From the NCBI GenBank assembly GCA_943735955.1, contig OX030961.1, positions 3,984,420 through 4,048,419 on the forward strand: DNA of 64,000 bases, given 5' to 3'. The notes under the pieces were generated by a model that did no database searches, was not told where the DNA came from, and worked only from the letters and a program-made list of their open reading frames with translations. This DNA is from Piscicola geometra (Eukaryota; Annelida; Clitellata; Hirudinida; Piscicolidae). Position numbers and translations under genes: made by a program. Shown here piece by piece: positions 1-13,100 of the stretch; the first letter of the stretch is position 1; each line of letters starts with the position of its first letter.

Positions 1-1321
1 TTAGACGCGTTCATAAAAGTGAAGCTGTCACCCCAGTGATGGAGTGGAGAATAGAACGAGTCTTGAAGGCTCCATTTGGATCATTCGTTCAAGGCTTCTG
101 AACGCACTGTGCTATTTCGCTGTACAACGCCGTCTCCAGAAGCAATCAGAACTTTCAAAAACTTGTTTAAGCCATTCTGCTAAGAAGATAAACATTTTTT
201 TTTTTAAACCGCTTTACTTTAAAGGAAATTTCAGTTTTTTATCAGAATAATTTTGGTGAAAATAAACCTAGGTTGGAGAGAAAAAGTGTTACGTCTCATT
301 GCAACCAGAAGAAATAATGAATAGGATTTTTTCATACTGCTCAATAGGCCATTATCGAAAAACTGAAAAAATCAATTTCTTTCAAACATAAGTTTTTGAT
401 TCAAGCTTAACCCTTCACACTGTTTTATCTGCTCATCAAATAGAAAAATGTACCTTTATTAATCTTTCAATTATTTTAAATTTAGCATTTATTTCAATTT
501 TTAAATGATTTTATCACGTCTAATTTATCAAATTAACCTATATTGTTGAGTATCGCACATTTTGTCTCTTATAAATACTTAGAGCCTAATATTCTTTTCG
601 TGTTTCAGACTAAATAATAAATAGCATAGATACTTTTAATGTACTTCAAAATAGAAAATAAGAAAAGTAGGAACATAACCGGGGAAAAGCCTGTAAGAAC
701 AAAAAAACATGAAAATAGTGATTCGACAAGATCCTGAATAGTTTGAGTTAAATTAAGACGGATTATTTTTATTGAAATAATTTCAAAAAGTTATTTTTTA
801 AAACATATCAAACACTATTGTTCAAAAAGTTATCGGAATCCATAACGAACTGTTATCAAAATCCAAAATAGTTTTCAAAGTTTTGAGAAAATATAGTCGA
901 AAATTATACATTTTGATAACGATTTCATAATCCAGAATACATGACATTCAAAGCCAGTGTCATGAGCTGGGTTTATTTCGGTCATTCACTCTAAGTATCC
1001 CTAGCCTTTAAATAGGAGAATTTGCAAAGTTTCACAAAAGACGTTCCCAAAACCACCAAGCTGAAAAATAAATTAGGAAGACATCAATATTGCAAGAGTG
1101 GCTTTGAATGAGGCAAAAGAGTTCCGTCATGTGCGAAGTACTGAAGCGTTGCATAGCAGATACCTGCTGAGATTTGTTAACGCATTTGGTTGGAAAAGCA
1201 ATTCTTCTGAGGCTATAACAGCTTTTGGTTTCAACTCAGTGCCTAAGTTTCAGCAGTTGGAGATGATTGAACAAAAGCAGACCAAATTCTCCGCAACTTT
1301 TTTTTTTAAATATGCCTAAAT

Positions 1322-1645
1322 ATGTTTAAAATTCATAACTTTAATGCTCCAATCTATCTTAAAAATCTAATTAAACAACCCCCTAAATCTGGTCTAAGAT
1401 CATCCACCTTTAATCGTTCTTTTCGTTTTCCAGTTAAACACTCTTTTGCTAAACGTTCTTTTTCTTACTGTGGTCCTCTTTTATGGAATTCTTTACCTTC
1501 TTCTTTAACTTCAACTAAGTCACTCATAACTTTCCGTCGAGGCCTGAAGACGTACTTGTTTGGGACGTGATGGCTGAGCGCTTTTGTTCACTTAGTAAAG
1601 GGCGCTATACAAATTATTAGTGATTGATTGATTGATTGATTGAAC
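1322..1645 (+). mobile_element. 3' end of a CR1/L2-type non-LTR retrotransposon (family B)
   Basis: The open stretch at 1322-1570 reads as the C-terminal end of a non-LTR reverse transcriptase, with the typical RSFSYCGPLLWNSLPSSL and TFRRGLKTYLF blocks. It is followed by a short 3' UTR containing AGGGCGCTATACAAATTATT and a (TGAT)n tail at about 1620-1645. A 3' end made of a short tandem repeat is characteristic of CR1/L2 LINEs. The element is 5'-truncated. Confidence 0.75.
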
Positions 1646-2153
1646 TTTCAGTCTGTTTTTTAAACAAAAATGTTGGAATTGCTTACCGATGTTTTAAATA
1701 CAATTTATTCAAATGTTAAAAAAATATTTGAAGTTAGGTGGGCCATTATTTGTCCGCAAACAACCTTTTACGAAGGCGGACTTTTAGACGCCTTAGGCGA
1801 CAAAGAATGCTAGAAAGAATCGGGGAAAAAGATTTAAAGTGAAGTTTTAACACTTCATAAACAGAAGACACCTTAACAGTTACTAATTAGAACAGTTAAA
1901 CAATTAATCAAGATGTTATACATAATTTATTTTCGTCAGAATTTATGTAGAATTATTTTTTTTCTCCTGCCACCCATTTCACGCTCCTACGCTTTTCTTA
2001 TTTAGTGTGAAGGCAAGCAACAAAATTTCATTATGTTTATATCTATATCATTAAAATGATAAGACGACACTTATTTTTACTAGCTTTAGTATCATTCGTA
2101 CCTTTTATTTAATTTCAGGCTGTTACACTCATCAATTCCACACCCCCTTAAAG

Positions 2154-2253
2154 GTTTCCAAATGCGGAAGAAGCGGAAACAAACGCCATCTCAGAGACAA
2201 CTGCGGAGAGTCTAGAGAAGAATAAAGAAGTATCTGTTGCCGTCACCAAGAAG
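2154..2253 (+). CDS. Possible upstream linker exon of the SYT7-like gene
   Basis: An open stretch of 33 codons (NAEEAETNAISETTAESLEK and onward) is bounded by an AAAG acceptor-like site at 2153 and a GTATGC donor at 2254. Its exit phase (0) matches the entry phase of the 7149 exon. The composition, acidic and Ser/Thr-rich, suits a synaptotagmin linker. It has no recognisable domain, and the acceptor is mediocre. It could be a chance open stretch. Confidence 0.3.
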
Positions 2254-3968
2254 GTATGCAAACAACAGCGAGAAGCTTAGATGCTTTTATGCCCTTCAAG
2301 CTGCCAATAGCTCACTGTAGTGATAACTAAGTAAAAATGGTTCTTTTGTATTAGAATACAAGTGTATTAGAATTTCGGTAATGCTTGAAGGTAGTTATTT
2401 TTTCAAATAAATTGATTCTTAAGCGTAGGATGAACAATAATCACAAAACTGGACTTAAATCCCCGTGATCGTTTACCTGAAAAAATTTGAAACAATAAAA
2501 AATATATGTTATTTTGATTTTTTTTCAAATATCTGGGGTATGAAATGTATAGAAAATGTTGTTTAAATTTTTTTAATGATTTGGATAGTTCTAAAATAAT
2601 GAAATTGTAACACTAAAAGGTTTTGGCATTAAATTGAATTAAGTTTACATTTTAGAACATAAAATTGAAGTTTTGCTGGTGTCACAAAATTATTAAATCT
2701 TAACTATAAAAACACATAATTTAAAAATATAAAATTGATAAAATTTGCGTTTTAAACATAGATAACAAGTTTAATTAAGTTCATTTAAAAACAAATCAAG
2801 TATATTTGGAATCGATTGATTAAACGACAAACAAATGACTCTATCTGGTTCAATGCCACTACAACTCTTTTACTGGAAATCATCCTAAAAAGCAAAGTTC
2901 CAATTTCTGTGTTTTCTTGCTTTCACATTTTGAATATTAATGAAAACAGCTTTAAAACGATGGATTCTTTCCTAGAAAGTTGAAAATGTTTCAAATAGAT
3001 TTTTCAACTGATCCAGGATTGGCAAAGCTGAAAACTTATTTTAACTTATTTTTATAAATGCAAAAAAAATTATAAAGTTTTTTAAATTGAAAAGGGCTCA
3101 CGTTTTTCTAATGGATCGGGCTGCACTCACAAATGTGTTTCATTTCGTCAGAAACTTGAAAAGGATGCTAAAGTTGCATAGTTAATTCTCAGTAAATAGC
3201 TTACATTTTTTTAAGAATAAAGTAAAAATAAAAGTCTATAAAACTTTTTTTCACAAAACTTTTACAATTTATTTTCTACCTCTCACGCCATTGTTGACAA
3301 CCGGTTTGTCGTAGTAATCAAAGAGTGAATCGTGTGCATTCGACGAATTTCACTTTCTCATCGCTATTCTCGTCATGTCCCAGATATAAATATGAAACCT
3401 AATTCGATAACCTCACGAGAATGGACCCATTTAACTTTTTTTAATCTCCTTTCACAGAGAATGCTTCTCTGCATAGGACCAAATCGTAACCAACCCCGCC
3501 AAAGTTACGTCTTAGGAACATCTATTTTTAGCAGATAGGAATAGCATTATTTCGGCGACCCTAATAGTTTTTTATTTTCAAAAATATGAATTTTTCCCAT
3601 TCAGGCGTTGAAATTTCACTTTCATTTTATTATTGCCTCAACTAAACTTGAAAAACTGTAAAATGTAAATATGATGGTTATATGATGATGGTACATTCTT
3701 TGAGTTTTTAATTTAGTTATTGTTTTCTTCATTGACAAATTCAAATAAAAAAATTGTTTTCTTAGTTTTCTTATTTTTTTTTTGCATTTTAACAGTAAGT
3801 TTTGAAATATTATTCCTAAATCAAGTTTGAAAGTTGTCTTTTTCAATTTTATAACTTTAACATTTAAAAACTTAATTTTGGTTGGAACGTTCAAAATTCT
3901 ATCTGAAAATCTAAATAAATTAAATTTGATTAAAAAAATGACTAAAATTGTCTTTCAATCAAAGTTAG

Positions 3969-4100
3969 GAGCGGCTGAATAATCTTGTAGCAAAACGCGT
4001 GGCATTCATCTTACTAGCGTGGGTTCAATTCCTATCGACGCATAAAAACTTCAAGGTTTTAGCGGAGTTTTTAACTTTATGGGAAAAACAAGAAATGGCA
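3969..4100 (+). mobile_element. tRNA-derived SINE
   Basis: A tRNA-like head contains a B-box match (GGTTCAATTCC at about 4022) after a degenerate A box. The body ends in CTTTATGGGAAAAA. The same tail motif occurs in the element at 51482-51620, so the two probably belong to one family. The fold is too degenerate to be a functional tRNA. Confidence 0.45.
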
Positions 4101-5809
4101 AGTTTTAAACTATTTCTTTAAAGTATGGCAATGAGCTTTATTTAGTAGGCTGAAGGCAATTCATGAGAAATCTTTTGACGCTCGTAATAAAGAAAAATGC
4201 CGAAACTTTAAACGGACGCTTTAAACAATTTATGCGCCAACACTGTTTCGAATGAACTTAAATTTGTTTAAATAGAAAGGATATGTGAATTTTTTATGTC
4301 TATTGTAACTTATAGTTATCAGGAATGTCCACATAGGAAGTGAGATTAACTTATCGCAAAAAAAAATTTTGTTTATGAAGCCAAAAAAACGTAAAAATTC
4401 TATTTTCAATGTCGGCAGTGACTAATTCAATGATCTATCAAAGAAAGGCCTGCAAAAACCAACGGTGCCGACCACAACACCTAATTTAAAAAATGTTAGC
4501 ACCTAAGACGCATTACGAAAAAAACCCCAGAAAAACTCTAGAAGAACCAGGTTCATATCTAATTTCGAACAAAACCATCCGCGATATCAAGGGCAATCAA
4601 AGAAAAACAAACAGCAGCACACGCACAGCGCATACGGCTCAGACGTACACTACAAGTCCTCCAGCCATTTCGCAAAAGCAATCAAAGTGTGCACACCACG
4701 GCCTGAAAATTATACATGAATATTTTTTAGTATATAATTATTTATATAAAATGAATAAATAAGACATAAATTCTCTGATGAGGTGATTGAATATTCCTTG
4801 AAAAAAGCTGCTACAGAGAAGACTTCGATATGAAAAGAAGTATTGAGTGTAGTGGGGTCTATAGAACTAGTTATTTAAAAAGGAAAAAATAAAATTGGCC
4901 AAAGCGAATGAAAAGAAAAAGTCGTTCAAAGACTTCTATGAGAATCTACTCGCTTTTGCTAGAAGAATAACCGAAAAGGCATGCTGAAAAGACAATCCAG
5001 GACAATAAAATTGAGTCTAACATTTAACTGGATTTAGTCCGAATAGTTTTTAAACAACAATGTTGATTAAAATGTGAAAATTTTTTTTTTTGCTTTTAAA
5101 GATTTTGTAGAAACGGGAATCTGGGCATGATTATTTTTTTATTTTCATCCACTTTTTGGGTTATTCATAGTTACTAGAGTTTGAGTACGTTTTTAATTAA
5201 TTTTTAGATTTTTTCCATTTTTTTATAACTTTCAACATTTTTTAAACTGGAAAACTCTTAACGTCCCACATAAAATGTTCTTAACCAGTCAAAGTATTTA
5301 GCAACGAGATTGCTATGGTTTTTATAAGAATAAGAAACTTTCTAGCTCTAAACTTTAAGTAAGAGACGTTTCCAAAAATAAATTCACGATCATTTGGAAT
5401 TTCAATTAAACATTTCATGAGGCTCAAATTCCTATCTGGTTGTCATCGTTAAAACTGTAGAAAAAGTTGATTAGATAAAAGAAACTATCGCAAAATGACT
5501 CTATTAACTGATTTTAGTAGGCGCCATTACAGCTGCTTTTTAACATTCTATTCGTTTCATTTAGTTTTATCAAGCTTTTTTTTCTTCTCAAATTACCTTG
5601 TTTTAATTACAAATTTTTTCCCAAATAATTTAGATTATTTTAGAATTTCAAAATTTTCGTCGTCTGCGCTTGAATCTCCGTCTCAAATATGAATTAAAAT
5701 AGGACTTCTGAAGACCCTTTTATTCACATTCTTCCTGACCTTGTCTTTCACGACAAATGGCTCTAAAGTCTTGGTGCGAGGATTCTCTTGAAGCGTTCTT
5801 TGCCAGGGC

Positions 5810-6230
5810 GATGCTGCGGTGTCACGAAGATGCCAAGTATGAAAAGAAAGAAAGGAAAATAGAAGTAGATGTAAAAAGCCTGAAAAAACCTGAAAATAGA
5901 ACAGAATGGGGTTGTTTCACCATACGAGAAAGTTTCTCGCACTATGGGAGACACTTGAGCTTCTATGCCAAACGAGCCAACATCTAGGTGCGTCCGCAAC
6001 GTCCAAATGCCGCTATCGTTGACTGCAGCAAGACCTTGCATCTCAATCCAAATTCTGCAATGTCCTACAAGTGGAGGGGGGAGTCTACAGACTGCTGGGA
6101 AAAGTGGAAAGAGAGCTACAGAGACCTGATTAAAGGCATGTCAGTTGGACTACGACGACGAAGCTGCCTTTATGAGGAAGGGCTTCGTGATGGTGCAAGA
6201 AGTGTTCATAATGTTGGCAAATGATGGTGA
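5810..6230 (+). pseudogene. ST13: ST13/Hip (Hsc70-interacting protein) pseudogene fragment
   Basis: Positions about 5965-6225 encode a TPR segment of the Hsc70-interacting protein: FYAKRANI, then an in-frame stop, then PNAAIVDCSKTLHLNPNSA and SYKWRG. After that the frame shifts twice before WKESYRDLIK and QLDYDDEAAF. This order (AKRA, PNAAI.DC, NP.SA..YKWRG, LDYDDEA) is the family signature. There are no introns and several lesions, so this is a decayed copy inside a SYT7 intron. The lysine-rich stretch just upstream (5810-5895, KYEKKERKIEV) resembles the segment that follows the TPRs in Hip, which would mean a rearranged copy; that part is tentative. Confidence 0.65.
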
Positions 6231-6330
6231 TGCTAGTAGTTATACTGGGTGATGATAGTAGTATTTAATGTTTATTTACCAAGTGGCCTTGAAGCTCTTT
6301 TGGGTTTACGCTACGTAAATAACACTCGTC

Positions 6331-6599
6331 GTTGTATTGTATTGTATTGTGTTGTATTGAATTGTATTGTATTGTATTTTATTTTATTGTATTGTATTGT
6401 ATTGTATTGTATTGTATTGTATTGCATTATATTGTATTGTATTGTATTGTATTGCATTGTATTGTATTGTATTATATTGTATTATATTGTATTGTATTGT
6501 ATTGTATTGTATTGTATTTTATTGTATTGTATTGTATTGTATTGTATTGTTTTTTATTTTAATTTCTTTATTTATTGTAGTTTATTGTATTGTATTGTA
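6331..6599 (+). repeat. (TATTG)n microsatellite
   Basis: About 50 near-perfect pentamers, interrupted at about 6550-6585. The sequence just before it (ACTCGTCGTTGTATTG) recurs at about 57300 as ATTCGTCGTTGTATTG. The array may therefore be the tandem-repeat tail of a dispersed retroelement. Open frames across it are artefacts. Confidence 0.9.
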
Positions 6600-7148
6600 C
6601 TGCAAGTGGATGGAAGATAAGGTAGCACGATGTAGCCCTCTTGAGAAATGAATCATTTTGACGTGAAGCGTTGCTGTGTGTTTTGTAAATTCCGTCGCAT
6701 TCACATGGAAAAGCAAGATGGAGAGCCGAGTTTTTAGACCAGTTTTTAATCAGGCAGAGTTTTTTAAAGTTGAGCTAAAGAGGGATCTAATAAGACGTCG
6801 TGGCTCATAATAGTTTACGTCAGAATTTGACGGCTTGTTCTTATCCTTTGTTTCCGAAAGCTTATTTTGGCGTTTAAAATTGAAAAGCATCAAATAATTT
6901 ATTTTAACTTTTTTCTATAAAAAAAATATTTCTGTTTAAAAAAGAAATTAAAGCAAATCTACTAAATACAATTTCAAATTATATAAAAACTTAAATTAAT
7001 TATTGAAAATTCCTACAAAAGCAATTTAAAATAGAAGCTACAGTACCACGACCACCACCCCTCTTACATAAATTCATACCTCACTTATTATTCAACGTTC
7101 GACATGAATTATACGCTTTAATTTATACCACACCCCATTATGTTCCAG

Positions 7149-10100
7149 AACACCGACAAAGACTCAGACACAAGCAGCAAGAGACTTCCTTCGACAAGTG
7201 GATCCACAGCGCAAACGTCAGATTCCTTAACGGCCCCCATCAGCGCTTCTCCCTCAGTCTCCACTACCACCAATGCAGTCTTGAGTCCAACACCATCTAC
7301 GAAGATGCCCGATGAAGAGCAAGATGACATGGCAGGAATAGTGTATTGCGGAGAGAATTTGGGGAAAATACAAGTGAGATGTTTGAATTAGTTTAATTTT
7401 ATTTTCAAACTCAATTTTTTAAGTCTTCATAGTGCTTGCAAGTTTCGTTTTTTTTAAATTCGCTCTTCATGCTGTTTATTCGGTGTCATGCTATCTAAAT
7501 TTCGAAAAATTCGATTTTGAAAGTTTTATAAAAGGTTGTAAAACATAAAAGTTAATTTACAAAATAAATTTAGTGGAATTATGAAGATTATGTAAGTATT
7601 TTGTTTGGAAGAAACTTGGAAGATTGAGAGCCTACTACACAAAATCTTTTCATTTTAAGATTTTTGCAAAGCCACGTTGCTCAATTTTTCAGATGTCAGT
7701 CGGTGTTTTCCACGCATTTGAGCTTTTTTGACCAAAGAGGCGTAAGCTTCAAGCCTGATTACTTGCATCTAGAATGTTTTTGATCACTGCTAATCAGTTA
7801 AAAAAAATGATATCGAAAGTTTTTAACGTTTTTTATTTTCAATTATCACATTGAAGTCTCATTTAATATAGAATGACTTCTTATTAGCTTGACCTCTCTA
7901 ACTCATAGACATATTCATTTTTAACAAGTATAACTACATATGTTCAATCATTTTTATCTCAAAAATTATGTACACAAACTTCAAATTCTGAAGTTTTAAA
8001 AAGGATTTTGAAAATGTAAACTCGGATATCCCTAAGTCAGCCAAATTAGGACATAGCAAGATGGATGGACGTAGACCATTAGTTGATCCCAGCTTCTCTA
8101 GCATGCTGCAAATTTGCATTTTGGTAAATCACGGTAAATGTCTCCGCTACTCGCGAAAAGACATGTTCCTTTGTGAGCCTCGATTCATGTGTAAACAACA
8201 TGTCTTGAGACTACAATGCCTCATGCTTTAGGGCCTTCGTTGGAAACAACACGAGCAATTAATCGCACACCACGCAAAGGCCGCGATATGGCTGCATGGG
8301 TGTGCGGCATTTAGGTGAAAAATGCTGTAAGATTGAATATGTTCTTTGAAAGCTGGATATTCAGGATATTAAAATTGGGTTTAAAAGCTACAAAACGGAA
8401 TGAGCTTGGAAAAATTAATTCAAAAAGCATTGATGGTAAAAGAAAAGTAAAAGATACTTTACAAAAATGCCAACAAGGGAAGATATAGTGCGAAAAATTT
8501 TTGAAAAGCCCTGAAGCAGGCAGTTACAAAGCCCAGAGTCTTGTAAAGAAGAGAAGAAAAGGTTTAAAGAAACACTATAAAGACAACAATATTGAAGGCA
8601 TCGATCATAAGTCAATCTGGTGGTTTTTAATGAAACTTACGATTTATGAGTAGTAGTACTGGTAATGGAAGTAGTATTAGAAGTAGGGAAACAAACAGTT
8701 TAAACTATGATTAAACTTATCAAAATGTTTAGAAAACTTTACAAAACCAACTCAAAGATAAATGCATGAAATTTTCATTTAAAACGTTTAGAAAATGTTT
8801 CTATTCATTTTCATTCCACTCTTCTCACCCATTCACTTCATCCACACAATTCTGCTTCTTTATACTGCATCAACCTCTGATTCCACTTCACAGTATACAC
8901 TGTACTGCATCAAACTCAATCTCTGAATCCCCGTCCCTCTCCCATCCCAGGTAGCAGTTCTATACAGCAGCAGAGACATGGTGCTCACTCTAAAGATCAT
9001 CCAGGCCAACCAACTGGTCGCCAAAGACTTCAGCGGAACCAGCGACCCTTACGTGAAAATACTTCTACTACCTGATAAGCGAAACAAACTGACGACCAAA
9101 GTGAAGCGAAAAAACTTGAATCCTCGCTGGAACGAAACTTTTCTTTTTGAAGGTTTTTTTCTTCGTTTAACAGTTTTTTAGTGTTTTCTATCAGTTTTCA
9201 TCGTTTTCACTTGTTCTATCATTATTTATACTTGTTTTTCCAACCATCTTTTCACATCGCAAAATATCCCATTTGATAACATTTACCTATGAAATATATC
9301 GAATATATTTATGGTTTTTCACAACACAACATAATCGACAATACCCTGCAAACTGTGGGTTTTTCAAATGCAATGTATTTTTTTAAATGGCTATTTAACA
9401 GAAAGATTTTGAGATTTTATATAAGTTTTTCAGGCCTAAACACTTGAAATTAATTTATTATAATTTTATCTCACTTAAAAAAAACAATTAAAATGTGAAA
9501 ATTTACACACATTTGTCACTCATCAGGTTTTCCTTATACAAAACTTCTGAACCGCACTATCTACCTGCAAGTGTTGGACTACGACCGCTTCAGCCGAGAT
9601 GATCCGATAGGGGAGGTGTGTTTGCCGTTGTGTGAACTGCAGCTTTCGACTACCGGTCAAACCATGTGGAAGACCCTGGAGCCGTGTAAAGGCCATCAGG
9701 TTTGTACGAACAAATTGTGGTGAAAAAAAATAAAACTGGATTATTATTATTATTATTATTGAAACATGAGTTTGACATTTAATTGTAATTTTAAATATTG
9801 ACTTTTATTTAAATCGAAATATTTAAAGAGTATTTTCATTTTCTGTAACGTTTTTAAAATTCTACATTTACGTGCTACACCATCGGTGTCAGAATTGACT
9901 CCTGGGCGACGGGTAGTTAGTTTGAAAAAGTTTTAATTTCAGCATTTTTTTGAGATAAAGTTTCAACGAAATTAACGCAAATGTTTTTGTTTTTTCTGCT
10001 TTTCGATTTGGTACAAAATAATTTCCAAATAATTTCCACTCCTGATTTGTTAGTTTTGCTAGCCCATCTGTCAATTAACTTTTCTTCACATGTCAAAGAA

Positions 10101-13100
10101 AGAGCAATTTTCGAGTTTTCGCATAAATCTTTATGTTTCCAATTTATTTATTTTAATTTTGGCCTATAGCTTGTGCAAATATAAGATGAACACCTGTTTC
10201 CAATTTATATTGTCAAAACTTTTACCATTCCTATCGCGATCGTCCAGCTTTTAAGAAAATAATGAATGGATTTTTATTTTTCGTTTGTTTAATTAATTGA
10301 TTAATTGAATTTTATGCCATGAAAAGGACCGATAATTACATGTTACTTATAATTATAATTAAAAAGACATTTAAAGATTTTAATACAAAATATTCGATTC
10401 AACTAACTTCATAGCTATGTAATCCGACTGTTTGTAAAACATACATAATTTAAAATTTAAATTTGTATATTTAGAAAAAGTATGCGATGACATGGAAAAT
10501 CACAACGAGTGAGAGAACGAGAAGTCCCGTTATGAATCGATCAGAAGTATAAAAATGACTTGTGAATTTATTTCAAAATCAGATTTAAAAAGAATAATTT
10601 ATAGAATTGTTCTAAATTGTTGAGTATCAAATAAACTACAAGATTTTCCACAAAGAAATTATCTAAAATTAGTTTATTATTTTAACTATAAGAAATATCA
10701 GTCTATAAATTACCGATCATTTTCATTACCGGCCCATTTCGATGTAATTCATTGCATTTAAAGGATGTTCAAAAGTTTAAATTTTAATTGTTTGTTTGAA
10801 TGGCTTTTAAATTAACCCATTAACGCATGACTCAAAGGAATTAAATAATTTTTTTACATTTTATTGAAAAACTTATTCTAAAAAATAAAATCAAAAAATT
10901 ATTCTGAAATATTTTATACAAAAAAAGTTATGATGAAAATAAAAAATGTCCTTAAAAAAGGACACTATGCATTGCTACTGACGGTAATCACGATTCGTGG
11001 TAGATGCTGAAGCACTCAAAATGTAAAGCTACATTAAATTTAGGGCATTTCTTTTGCACTTTCTTTCCACATTGCTTGCATCTTTTTTGCCCATCTCCAA
11101 TTTGACTAATAAAATGATCTTATTAGTTTGGATACCACCGATCCACCAAGGCCTAAATCGCTGTTGCACTCTTCTGATGCTCCTTGATATGGGTTTACCA
11201 AATAACCAAGCCTATTATTTAGACGCCAAACTGTATTCCCAAACCTTATAGGTTTCCCTCTGATAAGTTCTTTTGACGAATGCCTCCAATAATATGACAC
11301 GATTGATTCATCAATTGCCAAATGACATTCTTTGGGCTAAAAATTGTGAAATCTTTCATTCATAGCATCAAATAATGGACGCACTTTGGCCATTCTGCCT
11401 AACTTATTAATTTTCTCTTTGTCATTGCAATGAAAATATCTTAATAATTATTCAAATCTGTTGACAGTTATAGCATTGCTTACAGCTAGATTGTGTCCAA
11501 GGTCGCTTTGTTCGCAATACATCCTGCGATTTGCCAAAGGAACATAGCCTTTTGAATTTGAGGGTGGAGCGCTATAGAAAGTTATTTGATTGATTGATTG
11601 ATTGCCTGAAAGAATGAGTATAGGCTATAATTATGCTTTCAGGTTTGCTCCTTTAGCAAACCGCAGGATTTACTGCGAACAAAGCGACCATGGACACAAA
11701 CTAGCTATACTGTATAGTTATCAACTTGATGACTGTTACATAACAAAATTAATTAAACAATGTGAAGGAAGACATGTTTTCAAATTTTGATTTGTCGTTT
11801 AAACTATTAGAACTGTATCTGCTGAAGAGAAATCATTGTCATCTTCCAAAATACTAAGAACTTCATGAAGAGCGAATCTAAAAATAATTGTTTTTACCAT
11901 CAGTATTACTGCATAGTGTCCTTAAAAAAGGACACTCAATAAAACACAGTTTTTGGAAATAATATTACATGTAAAATGAAATTTATTTTAAAATAAGATG
12001 TAAGAATGAATAACAATAAAATAATATTATACATTACGAATAGTAGACATTAAATAAAATTATAACTAACTTTTTTTCATGAGCCATGACAAAAACACAA
12101 AAAATTTAGCTATCGCCTTGAAAAATCAGAATATCGAAATAATCTATCAATTTCAAATCACAAAATTTTTTTTAACAAAGACTTCAGTTTATATAGGACT
12201 GAATTAGTTGCAAAGATAATAAATATAATCAAAATAACTATTATAAAAAAAACTATTTATTGCTGTCCTTAAAAAAGGACAGTATGCGTTAATGGGTTAA
12301 GAAACATTGTCTCAATGCTGGCTGACTTTATTGAGTAACTCCAGGTTTTGAATTGGAAGAGATGCTTTTGGTTCTAAATTAAAAGTTTTTTTTAACTTTA
12401 ACCATTTTAAGAGAATAGTGAAAAGCTTAGTAAATAAGTTATTGTCAGTAAAAAGTGAACTGTTTGAAGCGAGTTCCCTTCAATCAATTTAGAAAGACAC
12501 TTGAATGAATGCTCGAGAAGGCTTGCAGCTTCATAGCAGACCGTCGTGATTTTTGATGATTGGCGCTAACTTAGACTTTCTTATTACCATGAAAAAACTA
12601 AAATTATGTTTGTTGGATTATATTATATAATTTAGATAGCAATTAAATTTGTTTTACCTGTCAGAACGGTCTTTTCTCAACAATCTTAACTGTTTAAATT
12701 CGTTTTTTAAGAGTCTTTTTGATGCTATAAGGATAGAACAAGTCTTAAAAATAATATTTTAATGCGGGCTTACTTTGGAAAAAAAGTCGCTGATAAAAAT
12801 AGTTGTAAAAAAGTTTTAAACACCAAAATAGATATTGTTTCCAACGAAGTCCTACTTTTCAATCTGTCTTGAAAGTAGGAAATGCATTTTTTAAATCAAA
12901 TCTGCCATTCATGTAAACTTGCATTCGTTTTCACGTCAAGAAATAAAACCAAAAGCAAATAGTGCTCAAAATTAATTCACTTCTAAAAAAATTACATTTT
13001 GTATATTTAAAAAATCTCTATGAAAAGCCTAAACTTCATTACTCTTTGAGGAGATTTCTTTACCAATTTTTTTGTTTTGCAGGGAAAGCTGGGTGAGTTG

